Part shown: one piece after another, positions 36,315 through 45,862 of the stretch
Position numbering within the stretch: the first letter of the stretch is position 1
How the letters are laid out: each line of letters begins with the position of its first letter
From: Permianibacter fluminis
GTDB taxonomy: Bacteria > Pseudomonadota > Gammaproteobacteria > Enterobacterales > Permianibacteraceae
Reading direction: 5' to 3'
Length of the DNA stretch: 64,000 bases
NCBI RefSeq assembly: GCF_013179735.1
Contig: NZ_JABMEG010000001.1
Coordinates: 1,612,001 to 1,676,000, forward strand
The notes under the pieces: model-generated
The model's database searches: none
Told to the model about the DNA's origin: nothing
What the model saw: the letters and a program-made list of their open reading frames with translations, nothing else
Program-made: the position numbers and the translations under genes

Positions 36315-37292
36315 ATGATCGTCCCGCAATACTGGGCCGAAGCCCGGCGCCAGCAGCGCACCGGCAACAAGCAAATCACCGTGCGCCGTTTCGGTTGGTC
36401 CGATGCCAGCCAGGACGCCGCCCAACAGCACGCCGAGCAGCGGGTAGAAGAGGCGCTGGCGCGGGTGGCATCCGGCGAGAGTTTGGCCCGGCGCGAAGCC
36501 AAGATCGCTTACAACGGCGCCGAAGGCCTGCCGATTCGCGAAGAGATTGTCAGCCGGCACGGCGACACCGTGATCACCCGCAACAGCTATGGCGCGCTTT
36601 GCCTGAACACTGCCAATGTGCTGTTTGTCGACATGGACTTCAGCAGCCCACTGTCGGCGCGCTGGCTGTCGGTGGTGAATTTTGTCGGCGTGATGTTGGC
36701 AATTTTCTTCGGTGTCATGCGGCAATCGTGGCCGCTGGGCTTGGCGCTGTTCTTTGGCTCGTTGCTGCTGAGTTACCCGGTCGCCAGCCTGTTGCAACGG
36801 CAGTGGCAACGCCTGCGCGGTGGTGCCGAGCAGCAGGCGCTGGCGCAGATCCGGGCGTTCGCCAGTGCCAATCCGGATTGGCATCTGCGCGTCTACCGGA
36901 CCCCGGCCGGCTTTCGGGTGCTGGTGATGCAGCGGACTTTCGATGCTAATGAAGCCGAGGTCCAGCGCTGTTTCACCGCGCTGGCGGCCGATCCGGTTTA
37001 CCAGCAAATGTGCCGCAACCAGCGCTGCTTTCGTGCCCGGGTCAGCGCCAAGCCCTGGCGTATTGGCATGGCCGGTCATTTGCGGCCACGGCCCGGCGTC
37101 TGGCCGGTGGCTGCCGAGCATCTGCCCGAGCGGCAACGCTGGCTGGCAGCTTATGATGCGCAGGCGAGCCAGTTTGCTGCCTGCCGTTTTGTCGAAGCGC
37201 TGGGCAGTCAGCGCAGCCATCCGGACGCGCTGGCCGTGCAGCAGTTGCATGATGCGCTGTGCCGCGCGGACAGCGCGCTGCCATTGGCCTGA
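36315..37292 (+). CDS. Inner-membrane protein of unknown function
   Basis: The 325-residue product begins MIVPQYWAEARRQQ, with the segment ITVRRFGWSDASQDAAQQHAEQR at 20-45. A hydrophobic pair (WLSVVNFVGVMLAIFFGV and WPLGLALFFGSLLLSYPV, about 115-160) anchors a C-terminal soluble part with Trp/Arg/Cys residues. The FGWSD start recurs in unnamed Gammaproteobacterial proteins (from memory). AAGGAG lies 6 bases before ATG 36315. It is not known what it does. Confidence 0.72.
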   Translation: MIVPQYWAEARRQQRTGNKQITVRRFGWSDASQDAAQQHAEQRVEEALARVASGESLARREAKIAYNGAEGLPIREEIVSRHGDTVITRNSYGALCLNTANVLFVDMDFSSPLSARWLSVVNFVGVMLAIFFGVMRQSWPLGLALFFGSLLLSYPVASLLQRQWQRLRGGAEQQALAQIRAFASANPDWHLRVYRTPAGFRVLVMQRTFDANEAEVQRCFTALAADPVYQQMCRNQRCFRARVSAKPWRIGMAGHLRPRPGVWPVAAEHLPERQRWLAAYDAQASQFAACRFVEALGSQRSHPDALAVQQLHDALCRADSALPLA

Positions 37293-37411
37293 GCGTAATG
37301 GTTGGGTTCGCCCACCGCGGCGCGAATGACTGCAATGTGCCGCTGCAGAAATGATTTGAGATGAATGGGTTTTACACGTGACCTGCACGTGTCTTGGTGG
37401 AAGGTGCTGTT

Positions 37412-38050
37412 GTGCTGTCGTTACTTTTGAATGGTGAATATCAAGTGTTTGGCATTGTGCTGGTCGCGATCATTTTGTCGCTGTCCCTGCACGAGTTTGG
37501 TCATGCCGCGTCCGCGACTGTGCTAGGTGATCGCACGCCGGGCCTCGCCGGTCGGCTGACACTTAACCCCGGCGCCCACATTGATCTGATGGGCCTTGCC
37601 ATGGTCGTGCTGGTCGGTTTTGGTTACGCCAAACCGGTGCCCTTCAATCCGCGCAATATTCGTCATGCCTGGGGTTCTGCTGCGGTCGCCGCGGCCGGTC
37701 CGGCGATGAATCTGTTGCTCGCGGTAGTCGCCATCAATGCTTACGTGTTCTTTGCCCGCAGCGGCAGCATTGCGCCGGATTCGTCGGCCGCGTTCTCGTT
37801 GCTGATCATGGCCCAGATCAACCTGCTGCTGATGCTGTTCAACCTGATCCCGCTTGGCCCGCTCGATGGTCACTACATCATGTCCTGGTTTCTGCCGCCG
37901 CGGCTTGGCTATCAATACGATCAATTCAACGCCCGTTACGGCAACATGGTGTTCATGGCGCTGATTGTGCTGAGCATCGCCGGCGTGCCAGTGTTCCGCG
38001 TGGTCACCTCGTTTGCCGGCACGCTGATGCCGTACCTGACGTTTGTTTGA
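37412..38050 (+). CDS. M50-type site-2 protease family membrane protein
   Basis: The 212-residue membrane protein has the zinc motif HEFGH (residues about 27-31) in the first membrane segment and the second-ligand segment GPLDGH near 155. This is the minimal RseP-like/rhomboid-unrelated M50 fold without a PDZ domain, as in the small YwhC subgroup. GTG 37412 has GAAGG 7 bases upstream; a TTG at 37394 would add six residues. A GFA gene starts 55 bases after the stop. The peptide substrate is unknown. Confidence 0.82.
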   Translation: MLSLLLNGEYQVFGIVLVAIILSLSLHEFGHAASATVLGDRTPGLAGRLTLNPGAHIDLMGLAMVVLVGFGYAKPVPFNPRNIRHAWGSAAVAAAGPAMNLLLAVVAINAYVFFARSGSIAPDSSAAFSLLIMAQINLLLMLFNLIPLGPLDGHYIMSWFLPPRLGYQYDQFNARYGNMVFMALIVLSIAGVPVFRVVTSFAGTLMPYLTFV

Positions 38051-38105
38051 TGCCGGTGATATCGAAGCGCAGTTCGATTCAACACCTGCTACGGAGCTGG
38101 CCTTC

Positions 38106-38468
38106 ATGAACGCCCGCAGCCTGCAAACCTATCGCGGTTCTTGTCACTGCGGAGCGGTGCAGTTTGAGATTGATACCGATTTTCCGGAGCTGACCACCTG
38201 CGACTGCTCCATCTGCCGGCGCAAAAACGCCCTGATGGTTAAAGTGCACGAGCAGCAGTTCCGGCTGCTGGCAGGCGCCGACGCCTTGACGGAATACCAG
38301 TTTCACACCCACACCGCCCGCCACTTCTTCTGCAAAATCTGCGGCATTTATCCGTTCCATCGCAAACGGGTTACCCCGGACTATTTCGGCATCAACGTTT
38401 TTTGCCTGGAAGGATTCGATCCGGAAGGTATTCCGGTACGGCAGACGGTTGGTGCGGCCATGCCGTAG
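38106..38468 (+). CDS. GFA family (glutathione-dependent formaldehyde-activating) protein
   Basis: The 120-residue protein has the Cys-rich zinc motifs of the GFA domain: GSCHCGAVQFEI, CDCSICRRKN and FFCKICGIYPFHRKR. The family includes formaldehyde-activating enzymes, but most members have unknown substrates. GGAG lies 8 bases before ATG 38106. A second GFA gene lies at 53294. It directly follows the M50 gene and may share its transcript. Confidence 0.88.
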   Translation: MNARSLQTYRGSCHCGAVQFEIDTDFPELTTCDCSICRRKNALMVKVHEQQFRLLAGADALTEYQFHTHTARHFFCKICGIYPFHRKRVTPDYFGINVFCLEGFDPEGIPVRQTVGAAMP

Positions 38469-38501
38469 ACGCCGTTGCACTGTTTGCATGCTGCTGCTGT
38501 T

Positions 38502-39035
38502 TTAGTGCAACACCCATTCCCCCTTCGTTGTCCGCTTGACACTAATCCGCTCGCCTTGCTCCGACGGGTTGCTGCCATCCGGCGCCAGACTCAATTTGAT
38601 TCTCAGCGAGCATTCGAACTCGCCGGGCTTTCCCTGTGGTATCGGGTGACAGCTTTCTTTGTGGACCTCGTAGAGCGTTGGATGCAGCGTCAGTTGACGA
38701 CCGGTGGCGGTCACCTGAACTGGTAAGCCGCCCATTTTCTTGATGGCGTCGTAGCGCTGGAATTCGAGTTCGCGCAGCACGGCTTCCGACGGTTCTTCGA
38801 TGGCTTCAGCGGCGGTTGTTTCCGCTGGCTCTTGCTTGGTTTCCGCGCTGTCTTCGGTGGCGTCGTCGGACGACTCCTCCGAACTTTCGTCTGCACTCTC
38901 ATCATCAGCTCCCTGAGTCGACGATTCAGCGGAGACCAATACCGGATCTTCCTGGTTTTCAGCAATCGGCGCTTCCGGTTTGGTGCAGCCGGTGACGGCG
39001 AGTGCCAGGAGTGTGGCGAGCAATCGGCTGGGCAT
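38502..39035 (-). CDS. Lipoprotein with acidic linker, unknown function
   Basis: The 177-residue product starts MPSRLLATLLALAVTGC, a lipoprotein signal with lipobox VTGC. Residues 20-85 form a low-complexity Glu/Asp/Ser-rich linker, then a compact C-terminal domain (about 90-177) with two Cys (KESCHP, EFECSL). The body could be a small disulfide-linked domain. ATG 39035 has AGG nine bases upstream; Met codons at 39041/39044 overlap that site. Stand-alone, convergent with the GFA gene. Confidence 0.72.
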   Translation of the reverse strand: MPSRLLATLLALAVTGCTKPEAPIAENQEDPVLVSAESSTQGADDESADESSEESSDDATEDSAETKQEPAETTAAEAIEEPSEAVLRELEFQRYDAIKKMGGLPVQVTATGRQLTLHPTLYEVHKESCHPIPQGKPGEFECSLRIKLSLAPDGSNPSEQGERISVKRTTKGEWVLH

Positions 39036-39044
39036 GGTCATCAT

Positions 39045-39453
39045 CCTGAGTGGTTTGCCAGATTATCCGGTATGAGTTGAAGAATTTGTAGGCGGAACGA
39101 TCAGCGAGTGATGGGCATTGTCGCCACGTGGTTATTCAGCGCGAAGATAATCAAAGCAAGGCTATTCAATGTGTGGTTCAACAACGCGAGTTCCGGAGGT
39201 TGGGCTGATAAGCCCAACAAATAAATGTTGGTGTGAGAAACAGTGCCGGGCTTCGGGGTTGTACAGCAGGGCTCAGCCCAACCGACAACGGTTTTTCTGC
39301 CTGACAACCCGCACGGCTGCCAGCCTGAACGCCCTTGCCAGTTTGGGCCGGTAGCCGTGAAGAATCCGGCCATTCCTTGATCTGCCGACTTGACGGAATT
39401 TCGGGCAGGCCCGATCATGTCAAACGCGAATCATTATCATCAGGCTTCCTATC
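39045..39453. repeat. Spacer with GTTGGGCT hairpin repeats and feo control region
   Basis: GTTGGGCT GATA AGCCCAAC (about 39197-39217) is an 8-bp hairpin, echoed by GGGCTCAGCCC about 80 bases on. Such GTTGGGC..GCCCAAC hairpins recur at 26950-26970. No gene is supported. The right end holds the feo promoter with a Fur-box-like site. Confidence 0.5.
39420..39438 (+). promoter_or_regulatory. Candidate Fur box upstream of feoA
   Basis: The 19 bases end in AATCATTATC and match the E. coli Fur consensus at 13 of 19 positions. They end 15 bases before the feoA GTG. Iron-bound Fur would repress the operon. Confidence 0.55.
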
Positions 39454-39741
39454 GTGTCTTCGCCCGCAGCAAACCTTGCGCCCGTGCTGCCGCTGTCGGC
39501 GGCGGTCGCTGGCCAGGCCTATCAGGTGATAGCGCTCACTTCTGACTCAGCCCATGTCGAGCTGAGCAATCGCTTGGCCGAGCTCGGTTTTTTGCCGGGT
39601 GAGCGGGTGCTGATTCTGGCCCGTGGTGTGCCGGGCGGGGAACCGTTGGCGGTCCGGGTCGGGCTGTCGACGTTTGCCTTGCGCCGGGCCGAAGCCGATT
39701 GCGTCCAGGTGGTCAGCATCAATAGCGGAGGCGGGCATTGA
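39454..39741 (+). CDS. feoA: FeoA family protein
   Basis: This 95-residue cytoplasmic protein has the SH3-like FeoA core: ALTSDSAHVELSNRLAELGFLPGERV, then ARGVPGGEPLAVRVGLSTFALRRAEADCV. FeoA assists FeoB-mediated Fe(II) uptake. The start is GTG. The stop overlaps the feoB start by one base, so the genes are translated together. Confidence 0.9.
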   Translation: MSSPAANLAPVLPLSAAVAGQAYQVIALTSDSAHVELSNRLAELGFLPGERVLILARGVPGGEPLAVRVGLSTFALRRAEADCVQVVSINSGGGH

Positions 39742-41639
39742 TGGACGCCATTGCTGATAGCAACCTGCTGCAGGCCCGCCATATCGCGCTGGTCGGCAAC
39801 CCCAATTGCGGCAAGACTGCGCTGTTCAACCTGCTGACCGGCAGCCGGCAGAAAGTCGCCAACTACGCCGGCGTTACGGTCGAGCGCAAGGAAGGCCGCT
39901 TCGTGACCCCGGATGGTCGGCGGATGCGGGTGCTGGATCTGCCCGGCACCTACAGCTTGCAGGCGCGCTCGCCGGACGAACAAATCACCTGTGATGTGCT
40001 GCATGGTCGGCTTGCTGACGAGCCGCGGCCCGAGCTGGCGGTGTGCGTGGTCGATGCCACCAACTTGCGCCGCAATCTGCGCTTTGTGCTGGCAGTGAAA
40101 CGACTCGGCGTGCCGATGGTGGTGGCGCTGAACATGGTCGACATGGCGCGCAAGCAGGGCCTGAACATTGATGCCGACGCGCTCGCGCGCGAACTCGGCG
40201 TGCCGGTGGTACCGACCGTGGCCGTGCAGCACAGTGGCGCCGATGCACTGCGCGCGGTGCTGGATGTCGCCGACAGCTGGACGGTTCCCGGCACCGAGCC
40301 GGTGTCGGCAAATGCCGTTGAGAGCGATACCGTTTCGGTGGCCGATGATCACGCCGAAGTGCAGCACATTCTGGCCGTGCTCGGTCTCGATCACACCTTG
40401 CCTAATTCGCGCAGCGACAGCATTGATCGGGTGGTGTTGCATCCGGTCGCCGGGCCGCTGATTTTGCTGGCGGTGTTGTTCCTGATTTTTCAGGCGGTGT
40501 TTGCCTGGGCCGAATGGCCGATGTCCCTGATCGAAACCGGCACCGCCGCGCTCGGCAACTGGCTGGCCAGCACGATGTCCGAAAGCCTGCTGCGCAGCTT
40601 GCTGGTCGACGGCATCATTGCCGGCCTCGGCGGCGTCATCGTGTTTCTGCCGCAAATCGTCATACTGTTTTTCTTTATTCTGGTGCTGGAAGAATCCGGC
40701 TACCTGCCGCGCGCGGCGTTTCTGCTGGATCGTTTGATGGGCGGTGTCGGTTTGTCCGGCCGCTCATTCATTCCGCTGCTGTCGAGTTTTGCCTGCGCCA
40801 TTCCCGGCATCATGGCGGCGCGCACCATTCAGAATCCGCGCGATCGCTGGGTGACGATCATGATCGCGCCCTTGATGACCTGCTCGGCACGCTTGCCGGT
40901 GTATGCATTGCTGATCGGCGCGTTTATTCCACAGCGTGAAGTCTGGGGCGGTTTGTCATTGCAGGGGCTGGTGCTGTTCGGTTTGTATTTTGCCGGCATC
41001 ATCGCTGCGCTCGCCGTGGCCTGGGTATTGAAGCGGCTGACCGCCAAGGGCCAGACCCGGCAACTGTTGATGGAGTTGCCGACTTACCACCTGCCGGCGG
41101 TGCGCAATATCGCCATCGGTTTGTGGCAACGGGTGGTGATTTTTCTGTCGCGGGTCGGCGGCATCATTCTGGCGCTGACCATTCTGCTCTGGTTCCTGAG
41201 CACGTTTCCGGCGCCACCGGCCGGCGCCACCGGCCCGGCCATCGATTACAGCTACGCCGGTTATCTCGGTCGTTTGCTTTCCAATATTTTTGAACCGATT
41301 GGTTTCAATTGGCAGATTTCCATCGCACTGGTGCCCGGTTTGGCCGCGCGCGAAGTAGCCGTGAGCGCGCTCGGCACCGTCTACGCGCTTTCGGCAACCG
41401 ATGATGCGGCGGCGCAATTGCTGACGCCGATTATCGCCAGCCAGTGGAGTCTGGCGACTGCGCTGTCGCTGCTGGTGTGGTATGTGTTTGCGCCGCAATG
41501 CCTGTCGACCATTGCCACGGTCAAACGCGAAACCGGCGGCTGGAAAGCACCGCTGATCATGACCACGTATTTGTTCGCGCTGGCGTATCTGGCGTCGTTC
41601 ATCACCTACCGCGTTGCAGTGGCGTTTGGTGCCGGCTGA
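39741..41639 (+). CDS. feoB: Ferrous iron transporter FeoB, compact form
   Basis: FeoB moves Fe(II) across the inner membrane with a GTPase head. The 632-residue product has G1 GNPNCGKT (about 19-26), G3 DLPGTYSL, G4 NMVD and a membrane part with the Gate motifs. E. coli FeoB has about 770 residues, so this is one of the shorter forms. ATG 39741 follows GGAGG by about 9 bases. A Cys-rich small protein gene starts 10 bases after the stop. Confidence 0.93.
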   Translation: MDAIADSNLLQARHIALVGNPNCGKTALFNLLTGSRQKVANYAGVTVERKEGRFVTPDGRRMRVLDLPGTYSLQARSPDEQITCDVLHGRLADEPRPELAVCVVDATNLRRNLRFVLAVKRLGVPMVVALNMVDMARKQGLNIDADALARELGVPVVPTVAVQHSGADALRAVLDVADSWTVPGTEPVSANAVESDTVSVADDHAEVQHILAVLGLDHTLPNSRSDSIDRVVLHPVAGPLILLAVLFLIFQAVFAWAEWPMSLIETGTAALGNWLASTMSESLLRSLLVDGIIAGLGGVIVFLPQIVILFFFILVLEESGYLPRAAFLLDRLMGGVGLSGRSFIPLLSSFACAIPGIMAARTIQNPRDRWVTIMIAPLMTCSARLPVYALLIGAFIPQREVWGGLSLQGLVLFGLYFAGIIAALAVAWVLKRLTAKGQTRQLLMELPTYHLPAVRNIAIGLWQRVVIFLSRVGGIILALTILLWFLSTFPAPPAGATGPAIDYSYAGYLGRLLSNIFEPIGFNWQISIALVPGLAAREVAVSALGTVYALSATDDAAAQLLTPIIASQWSLATALSLLVWYVFAPQCLSTIATVKRETGGWKAPLIMTTYLFALAYLASFITYRVAVAFGAG

Positions 41640-41649
41640 GGAGGCCAAC

Positions 41650-41838
41650 ATGACTGAGTTGTGGAATGCATTGGCCCTGCTGATGGTGCTGCTGGCGTTT
41701 GCTTATGCGGCCAAAAAACTGCTGCCGGCGACTTGGCTGGCGCGCTGGTCGGGCAAACCCGTCAGCACGGCCGGTCAATGTGGCGGCGGCTGCAACGGTT
41801 GCGGCAGTGCAGCAGCGGTGCGCAAGTCGCACAGCTGA
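41650..41838 (+). CDS. FeoB-associated Cys-rich membrane protein
   Basis: The 62-residue product has one membrane segment (ALALLMVLLAFAYAAKKLL) and a tail CGGGCNGCGS. It sits 10 bases after feoB, where the third feo-operon protein usually lies. GAGGCC precedes the ATG. The Cys cluster could bind iron, inference only. Confidence 0.8.
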   Translation: MTELWNALALLMVLLAFAYAAKKLLPATWLARWSGKPVSTAGQCGGGCNGCGSAAAVRKSHS

Positions 41839-41996
41839 GGGCAACGGCAGGCCGTCAGCATCGCTGTCGCCCTCTGCTCATGTCCGGCGCCAAGCGCCGG
41901 AAAAAAATCACCCATTCGTTCGTCAATGGCAGGGGACATCGGGCAAAAGTGCACTAGCCTTGGTTGAGCAACAGGCTCGCCAGACATCGCCCGCTC
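41839..41996. other. Spacer between feo operon and GGDEF-EAL gene
   Basis: About 160 bases with no gene, terminator or clear ribosome site. Confidence 0.3.
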
Positions 41997-43886
41997 ATGC
42001 CCGCAACGCCACCGCCATCGCTGACCCAAAAAGGTCCCATCGCCACTTTTCAGTCCCGGCGTGTCCGCCAGATTCTGTTGATTGTGCTGGTGACCTTGCT
42101 GTTCTCGCTGATCAAGGGTCTTTTCTACGGCAACTGGCTGACCAATGTCGTGCTGACGATCGCCACCGCCATCATGGCGCTGGCGTATTGGCTGGCTTAC
42201 CGCGACTACACCCAGCTTGCCGCCGCCATCATGCTCGGCTCGGTCTGTCTGATGCTGTCGCTGCTGGCGGCGATCAACGAAGGCGCGCGCGATGAAGCCC
42301 TGCTGGCGTATCCGGTCATCCTGATTTTTGCCGGCATGGTCGGCAATCGGCGGCTGTATTTCTCGTTGTTTGCGCTGATGGTGCTGACGGTCATCGGCAT
42401 GGCAGTGGTCAATCTCAATGGCATTTACATCAACCGCCTAGCGCCACCGGGCCTGAATGCTTATATCGATTTGCTGGTGGTGCTGTCGGTCACGGCGTTC
42501 AGCATTTCCATTCTGGTGGCGGATTTGCGCCGGGCCATGACCGAACTCGGCGCCGAAAATGAGCGGGTGCTGCAATCGCAGCAGCAGATCGAATTTCTCG
42601 CCAATCACGATGCCCTGACCGGGCTGCCCAACCGGACGCTGGCGCGCGACCGGTTCAGTTTGATCTGCGCCAACGCCCAGCGCCATCAGCAGCTGGCGGC
42701 ACTGCTGTTTCTGGACCTCGACAACTTCAAGACCATCAATGATTCGCTCGGTCACGACGCCGGTGATGAGCTGCTGTGCGAGGTGGCCAAGCGGCTGCTG
42801 CACAGCACGCGCGCGGTCGACACCGTCTGCCGGCAAGGCGGCGACGAATTTCTGATTCTGGTCAGCGAAGCCAGCGACAGCGATGCCGTGGCGGCGCTGG
42901 TCAGCAAGATCATGACGCGGCTGTTGCAGCCGTATCGCATCACCGGCATGGAGATCACGGTCACCTGTTCGCTCGGCATTGCACTGTATTCGGAGGACGG
43001 TACCGACTTTGATACCTTGCTGAAAAATGCCGACACCGCGATGTACAGCGCCAAGGCTGCCGGCCGCAACGGCTTCCGCTTCTTTGATGCGGAAATGAAT
43101 GCCATGGTCAACGATCACTTGCAACTGATCGTTGGCATGCGCCAGGCGCTGCAGCGCAACGAGTTCCAGCTGCATTACCAGCCGAAATTCGATCTGCAAA
43201 GCGGCCGCCTGTACGGCGCCGAAGCGCTGCTGCGCTGGCTGCATCCGGAGCGCGGCCTGATCCCACCGAATACCTTTATTCCGATTGCAGAAGCGTCTGG
43301 CATCATTGTCGAAATTGGTGCCTGGGTGTTGCAGGAAGCCTGTCGGCAAACCGCGCAGTGGCGGCAGGCCGGCTACGAAAACTGGGTCATTTCGGTCAAC
43401 CTGTCACCGGTACAATTTCGTCGCGACAATATCGCGGCCACGGTGCAGTCGGCACTGTGGAACAGCGCGTTGCCGGCGGCGGCACTGGAGTTGGAACTGA
43501 CCGAGTCCCTGCTGATCAACGATTCGGCCAATGTCAGTGCCAGTCTCGGTCAGTTGCGCGATCTCGGTGTCGGGCTGGCCATTGACGATTTCGGCACCGG
43601 CTATTCCAATCTGGGTTATCTGAAGCGCTTTGATGTCCAGTGCCTGAAGATCGATCAGTCGTTTGTTCGCAAGCTTTGCGAAAACAGTCAGGACTATGCC
43701 ATCGTCCGCGCCATCATCCAGATGGCGCAAAGCCTGAAGATTGATACCGTCGCTGAAGGCATTGAAGATGCTGCAACGCTGGCGCAGCTGACTGCACTCG
43801 GTTGCACCGGCGGCCAGGGCTATCACTGGTCACCGGCCTTGCCGGCCGAGCAGTTTCTGGCGTTTGCCGAGCGCAGCAAAGGGTAG
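41997..43886 (+). CDS. Membrane GGDEF-EAL protein
   Basis: The 629-residue product has about five or six N-terminal membrane segments (about 25-165), a GGDEF domain with intact GGDEF (281-285) and an inhibitory-site match RAVD (272-275), and an EAL domain (EALLRW at 409-414, DDFGTGYSNL, KIDQSFV, AEGIED). Both parts look catalytic, so it could make or degrade c-di-GMP; the retained EAL residues suggest phosphodiesterase activity. ATG 41997 lacks a strong ribosome site. It ends 20 bases from the convergent acyltransferase gene. Confidence 0.9.
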   Translation: MPATPPPSLTQKGPIATFQSRRVRQILLIVLVTLLFSLIKGLFYGNWLTNVVLTIATAIMALAYWLAYRDYTQLAAAIMLGSVCLMLSLLAAINEGARDEALLAYPVILIFAGMVGNRRLYFSLFALMVLTVIGMAVVNLNGIYINRLAPPGLNAYIDLLVVLSVTAFSISILVADLRRAMTELGAENERVLQSQQQIEFLANHDALTGLPNRTLARDRFSLICANAQRHQQLAALLFLDLDNFKTINDSLGHDAGDELLCEVAKRLLHSTRAVDTVCRQGGDEFLILVSEASDSDAVAALVSKIMTRLLQPYRITGMEITVTCSLGIALYSEDGTDFDTLLKNADTAMYSAKAAGRNGFRFFDAEMNAMVNDHLQLIVGMRQALQRNEFQLHYQPKFDLQSGRLYGAEALLRWLHPERGLIPPNTFIPIAEASGIIVEIGAWVLQEACRQTAQWRQAGYENWVISVNLSPVQFRRDNIAATVQSALWNSALPAAALELELTESLLINDSANVSASLGQLRDLGVGLAIDDFGTGYSNLGYLKRFDVQCLKIDQSFVRKLCENSQDYAIVRAIIQMAQSLKIDTVAEGIEDAATLAQLTALGCTGGQGYHWSPALPAEQFLAFAERSKG

Positions 43887-43906
43887 TCACTCGACCACAC
43901 TTACAC

Positions 43907-45439
43907 TCAGTGCACGGTGGTGGTGGCAGATGTGGTTGTGTCGGTTGTAGTGGTTTCGTTGGTTTCGTTGGTATCGACGGTAGCAAGTGCATCGACGTCG
44001 CCCGTTTGCCGCTCGCCGCTGGCGGCCCCGTCGCGCAGCGCCTGCGGCAGGGTATTGGCGTAGTACTGCAACACCGCGCGCTCAGACACCACGGCGCGAT
44101 AACTGCCGTCGCGCACTTCTACCAAATGCCGAACCTCCAGCATGTGCAGCGCCGCGTCGAATTGTGCTTCCTGCACTGCCGGCGGAATCACGATCGGCAA
44201 ATGCAGTTGGGCGGCGCGCGCAAGCAGCTGCTGACAGTGCGCCTTGATGGTCAGCGCCGACAACCAGGTACCGCCGGCTTCCAGCAGCGTCGCGCACGCC
44301 AGCGGCACGGGCAGCACCGGCACCACCGCATCGATGCGGGTCATCAGTTGCTGTGACAGCTCCGCGACGGCGGCGATTCGTTCTTCCTTGTTCAGCTTTG
44401 CAAAAATCAGTTGTCGTTCGGCGCAATAACTGCGCACGCTGAGCGGCGAGCCGAACACCACGCTGGCGTAGCCAAAACGCTGCCAGCGCGAGCGCAGCAT
44501 CAGCCAGAACGACTGACCGACAAATTTCACGGTGGTGCGCAAGGCAAACCAGCTGCTGCGTTTGGGCGCGCTGGGGTCCAGCGTGCGCAGCAGCGTGCGA
44601 TCTTCCAGCACCCGGTCGTAGTTGATGCCCACCGGCACGAACACGATATCGCGCTCGGCGCGCGGACCAAAACTGCGCAGCATATAATCGAGGATGCCAA
44701 GGCGAGGGCTTTGCAGTTTTCCATCGCGCGACAAGCCGCCTTCCGGAAACACCGCCTGACAAACGCCTTGCTCGGTCGCCATGCTGACGTAGCGTTCCAG
44801 CACCCGGCGATACAACGGGTCCTTGGAGTTACGCCGGACAAAGAACGCGCCCATCGCCCGGATCAATTGCTGCAACGGCCAGATCCGAGCCCATTCACCG
44901 ACCGCATAAGACAGCGCGGTTTTCTTCGCCGCCAGAAACGCCACCAGCACATAATCCATGTTGCTGCGGTGATTCATCACGAACACCACGGCGGCATGAC
45001 TGTCGATGCCAGCCAGTTTGTTGTCATCGTGGAAACGCACCCGCACCGAATACAGAAAGCGGGCGAAGCGCCGGGCCAGCGCGTAGCCCACCCGGTAATA
45101 GATATAAGCGTTGAAGGCGGGCACGATTTCGCGCGCGTATTTGTGCACCTGCTGCTGGACCAGCTCGCGCGGCAAGTGCTTTTCATTGGCGTATTCGGCG
45201 ACAGCTTCGAGCACTTTCGGGTCGTAGGCGAGCCGATCAATCAAGGCTTCGCGCTTGGTCAATTGAAAAGGTCGGATGGAAATATGCAGGCGCTGATTGA
45301 GCCGATTGATGACCTTGTTGACCCGCCGTCGCATCAGCCAGCGCATCGACGGCATCAACAAGCGGCTGGCCAGCATCCAGAGGCTCAGCACCAGCAACAG
45401 CAATACCAGCCACAGAGGCAGAGTAACGGTACTTGTCAT
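43907..45439 (-). CDS. PlsB-like glycerol-3-phosphate acyltransferase
   Basis: This 510-residue membrane protein has one N-terminal anchor (LPLWLVLLLLVLSLWML). The acyltransferase motifs are NHRSNMDYVLVAFL (HX4D form) and FPEGGLSRDG, as in PlsB. The tail (about 480-510) is Thr-rich with a run of TNETNETTTTDTTTSATTT, an unusual low-complexity end. AAGGA lies about 10 bases before the ATG. It would make lysophosphatidic acid, but PlsB of E. coli has about 800 residues, so this is a shorter relative. Confidence 0.83.
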   Translation of the reverse strand: MTSTVTLPLWLVLLLLVLSLWMLASRLLMPSMRWLMRRRVNKVINRLNQRLHISIRPFQLTKREALIDRLAYDPKVLEAVAEYANEKHLPRELVQQQVHKYAREIVPAFNAYIYYRVGYALARRFARFLYSVRVRFHDDNKLAGIDSHAAVVFVMNHRSNMDYVLVAFLAAKKTALSYAVGEWARIWPLQQLIRAMGAFFVRRNSKDPLYRRVLERYVSMATEQGVCQAVFPEGGLSRDGKLQSPRLGILDYMLRSFGPRAERDIVFVPVGINYDRVLEDRTLLRTLDPSAPKRSSWFALRTTVKFVGQSFWLMLRSRWQRFGYASVVFGSPLSVRSYCAERQLIFAKLNKEERIAAVAELSQQLMTRIDAVVPVLPVPLACATLLEAGGTWLSALTIKAHCQQLLARAAQLHLPIVIPPAVQEAQFDAALHMLEVRHLVEVRDGSYRAVVSERAVLQYYANTLPQALRDGAASGERQTGDVDALATVDTNETNETTTTDTTTSATTTVH

Positions 45440-45862
45440 TGCCGGGGCATCCTTGGTGTGGTGTTGCGTCCTTGTCTTGCAACGATTGCTTGCGGTCGCT
45501 GCCGGGCTCAGCTGAGCGTGTTCTGTGCGGTTCTGTCTCGTCTGGTTCAGGCTAAGGAGACTCTGATTGGGTCTCCGTTCGCCCTGAGCCTGTCGAAGGG
45601 GGAACAGAATTACGCGGACATATCAGTCTTCTGTGGTTCGATGACCGCAGGAAATCCCCTTGCGGGACAAGCTCACCACGAACGGTAGTTGACGACTTGT
45701 TCCGTGCGTCCCAAAGCTTGTTCCGACTTGGCTCGGCTGGCCGTCAGCACAGATCGCTGTCCTGATTAAGCTAGCGCGTTATGTCGCTGACCGCCAGTGC
45801 TGCAGCAGTCAGGTTGGGGCGCACAAACACGCTGAGGCATGAAAGCACTTCGGATGTGCAGA
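45440..45862. repeat. Spacer with a dispersed GAAGGG/CCCTGAGC repeat
   Basis: Positions 45574-45606 read CCGTTCGCCCTGAGCCTGTC then GAAGGGGGAAC. The same motif (CCCTTCGACAGGCTCAGGGC) is a very common dispersed sequence in proteobacteria, from memory. No gene is supported here. The region holds the acyltransferase promoter on the minus strand. Confidence 0.45.
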
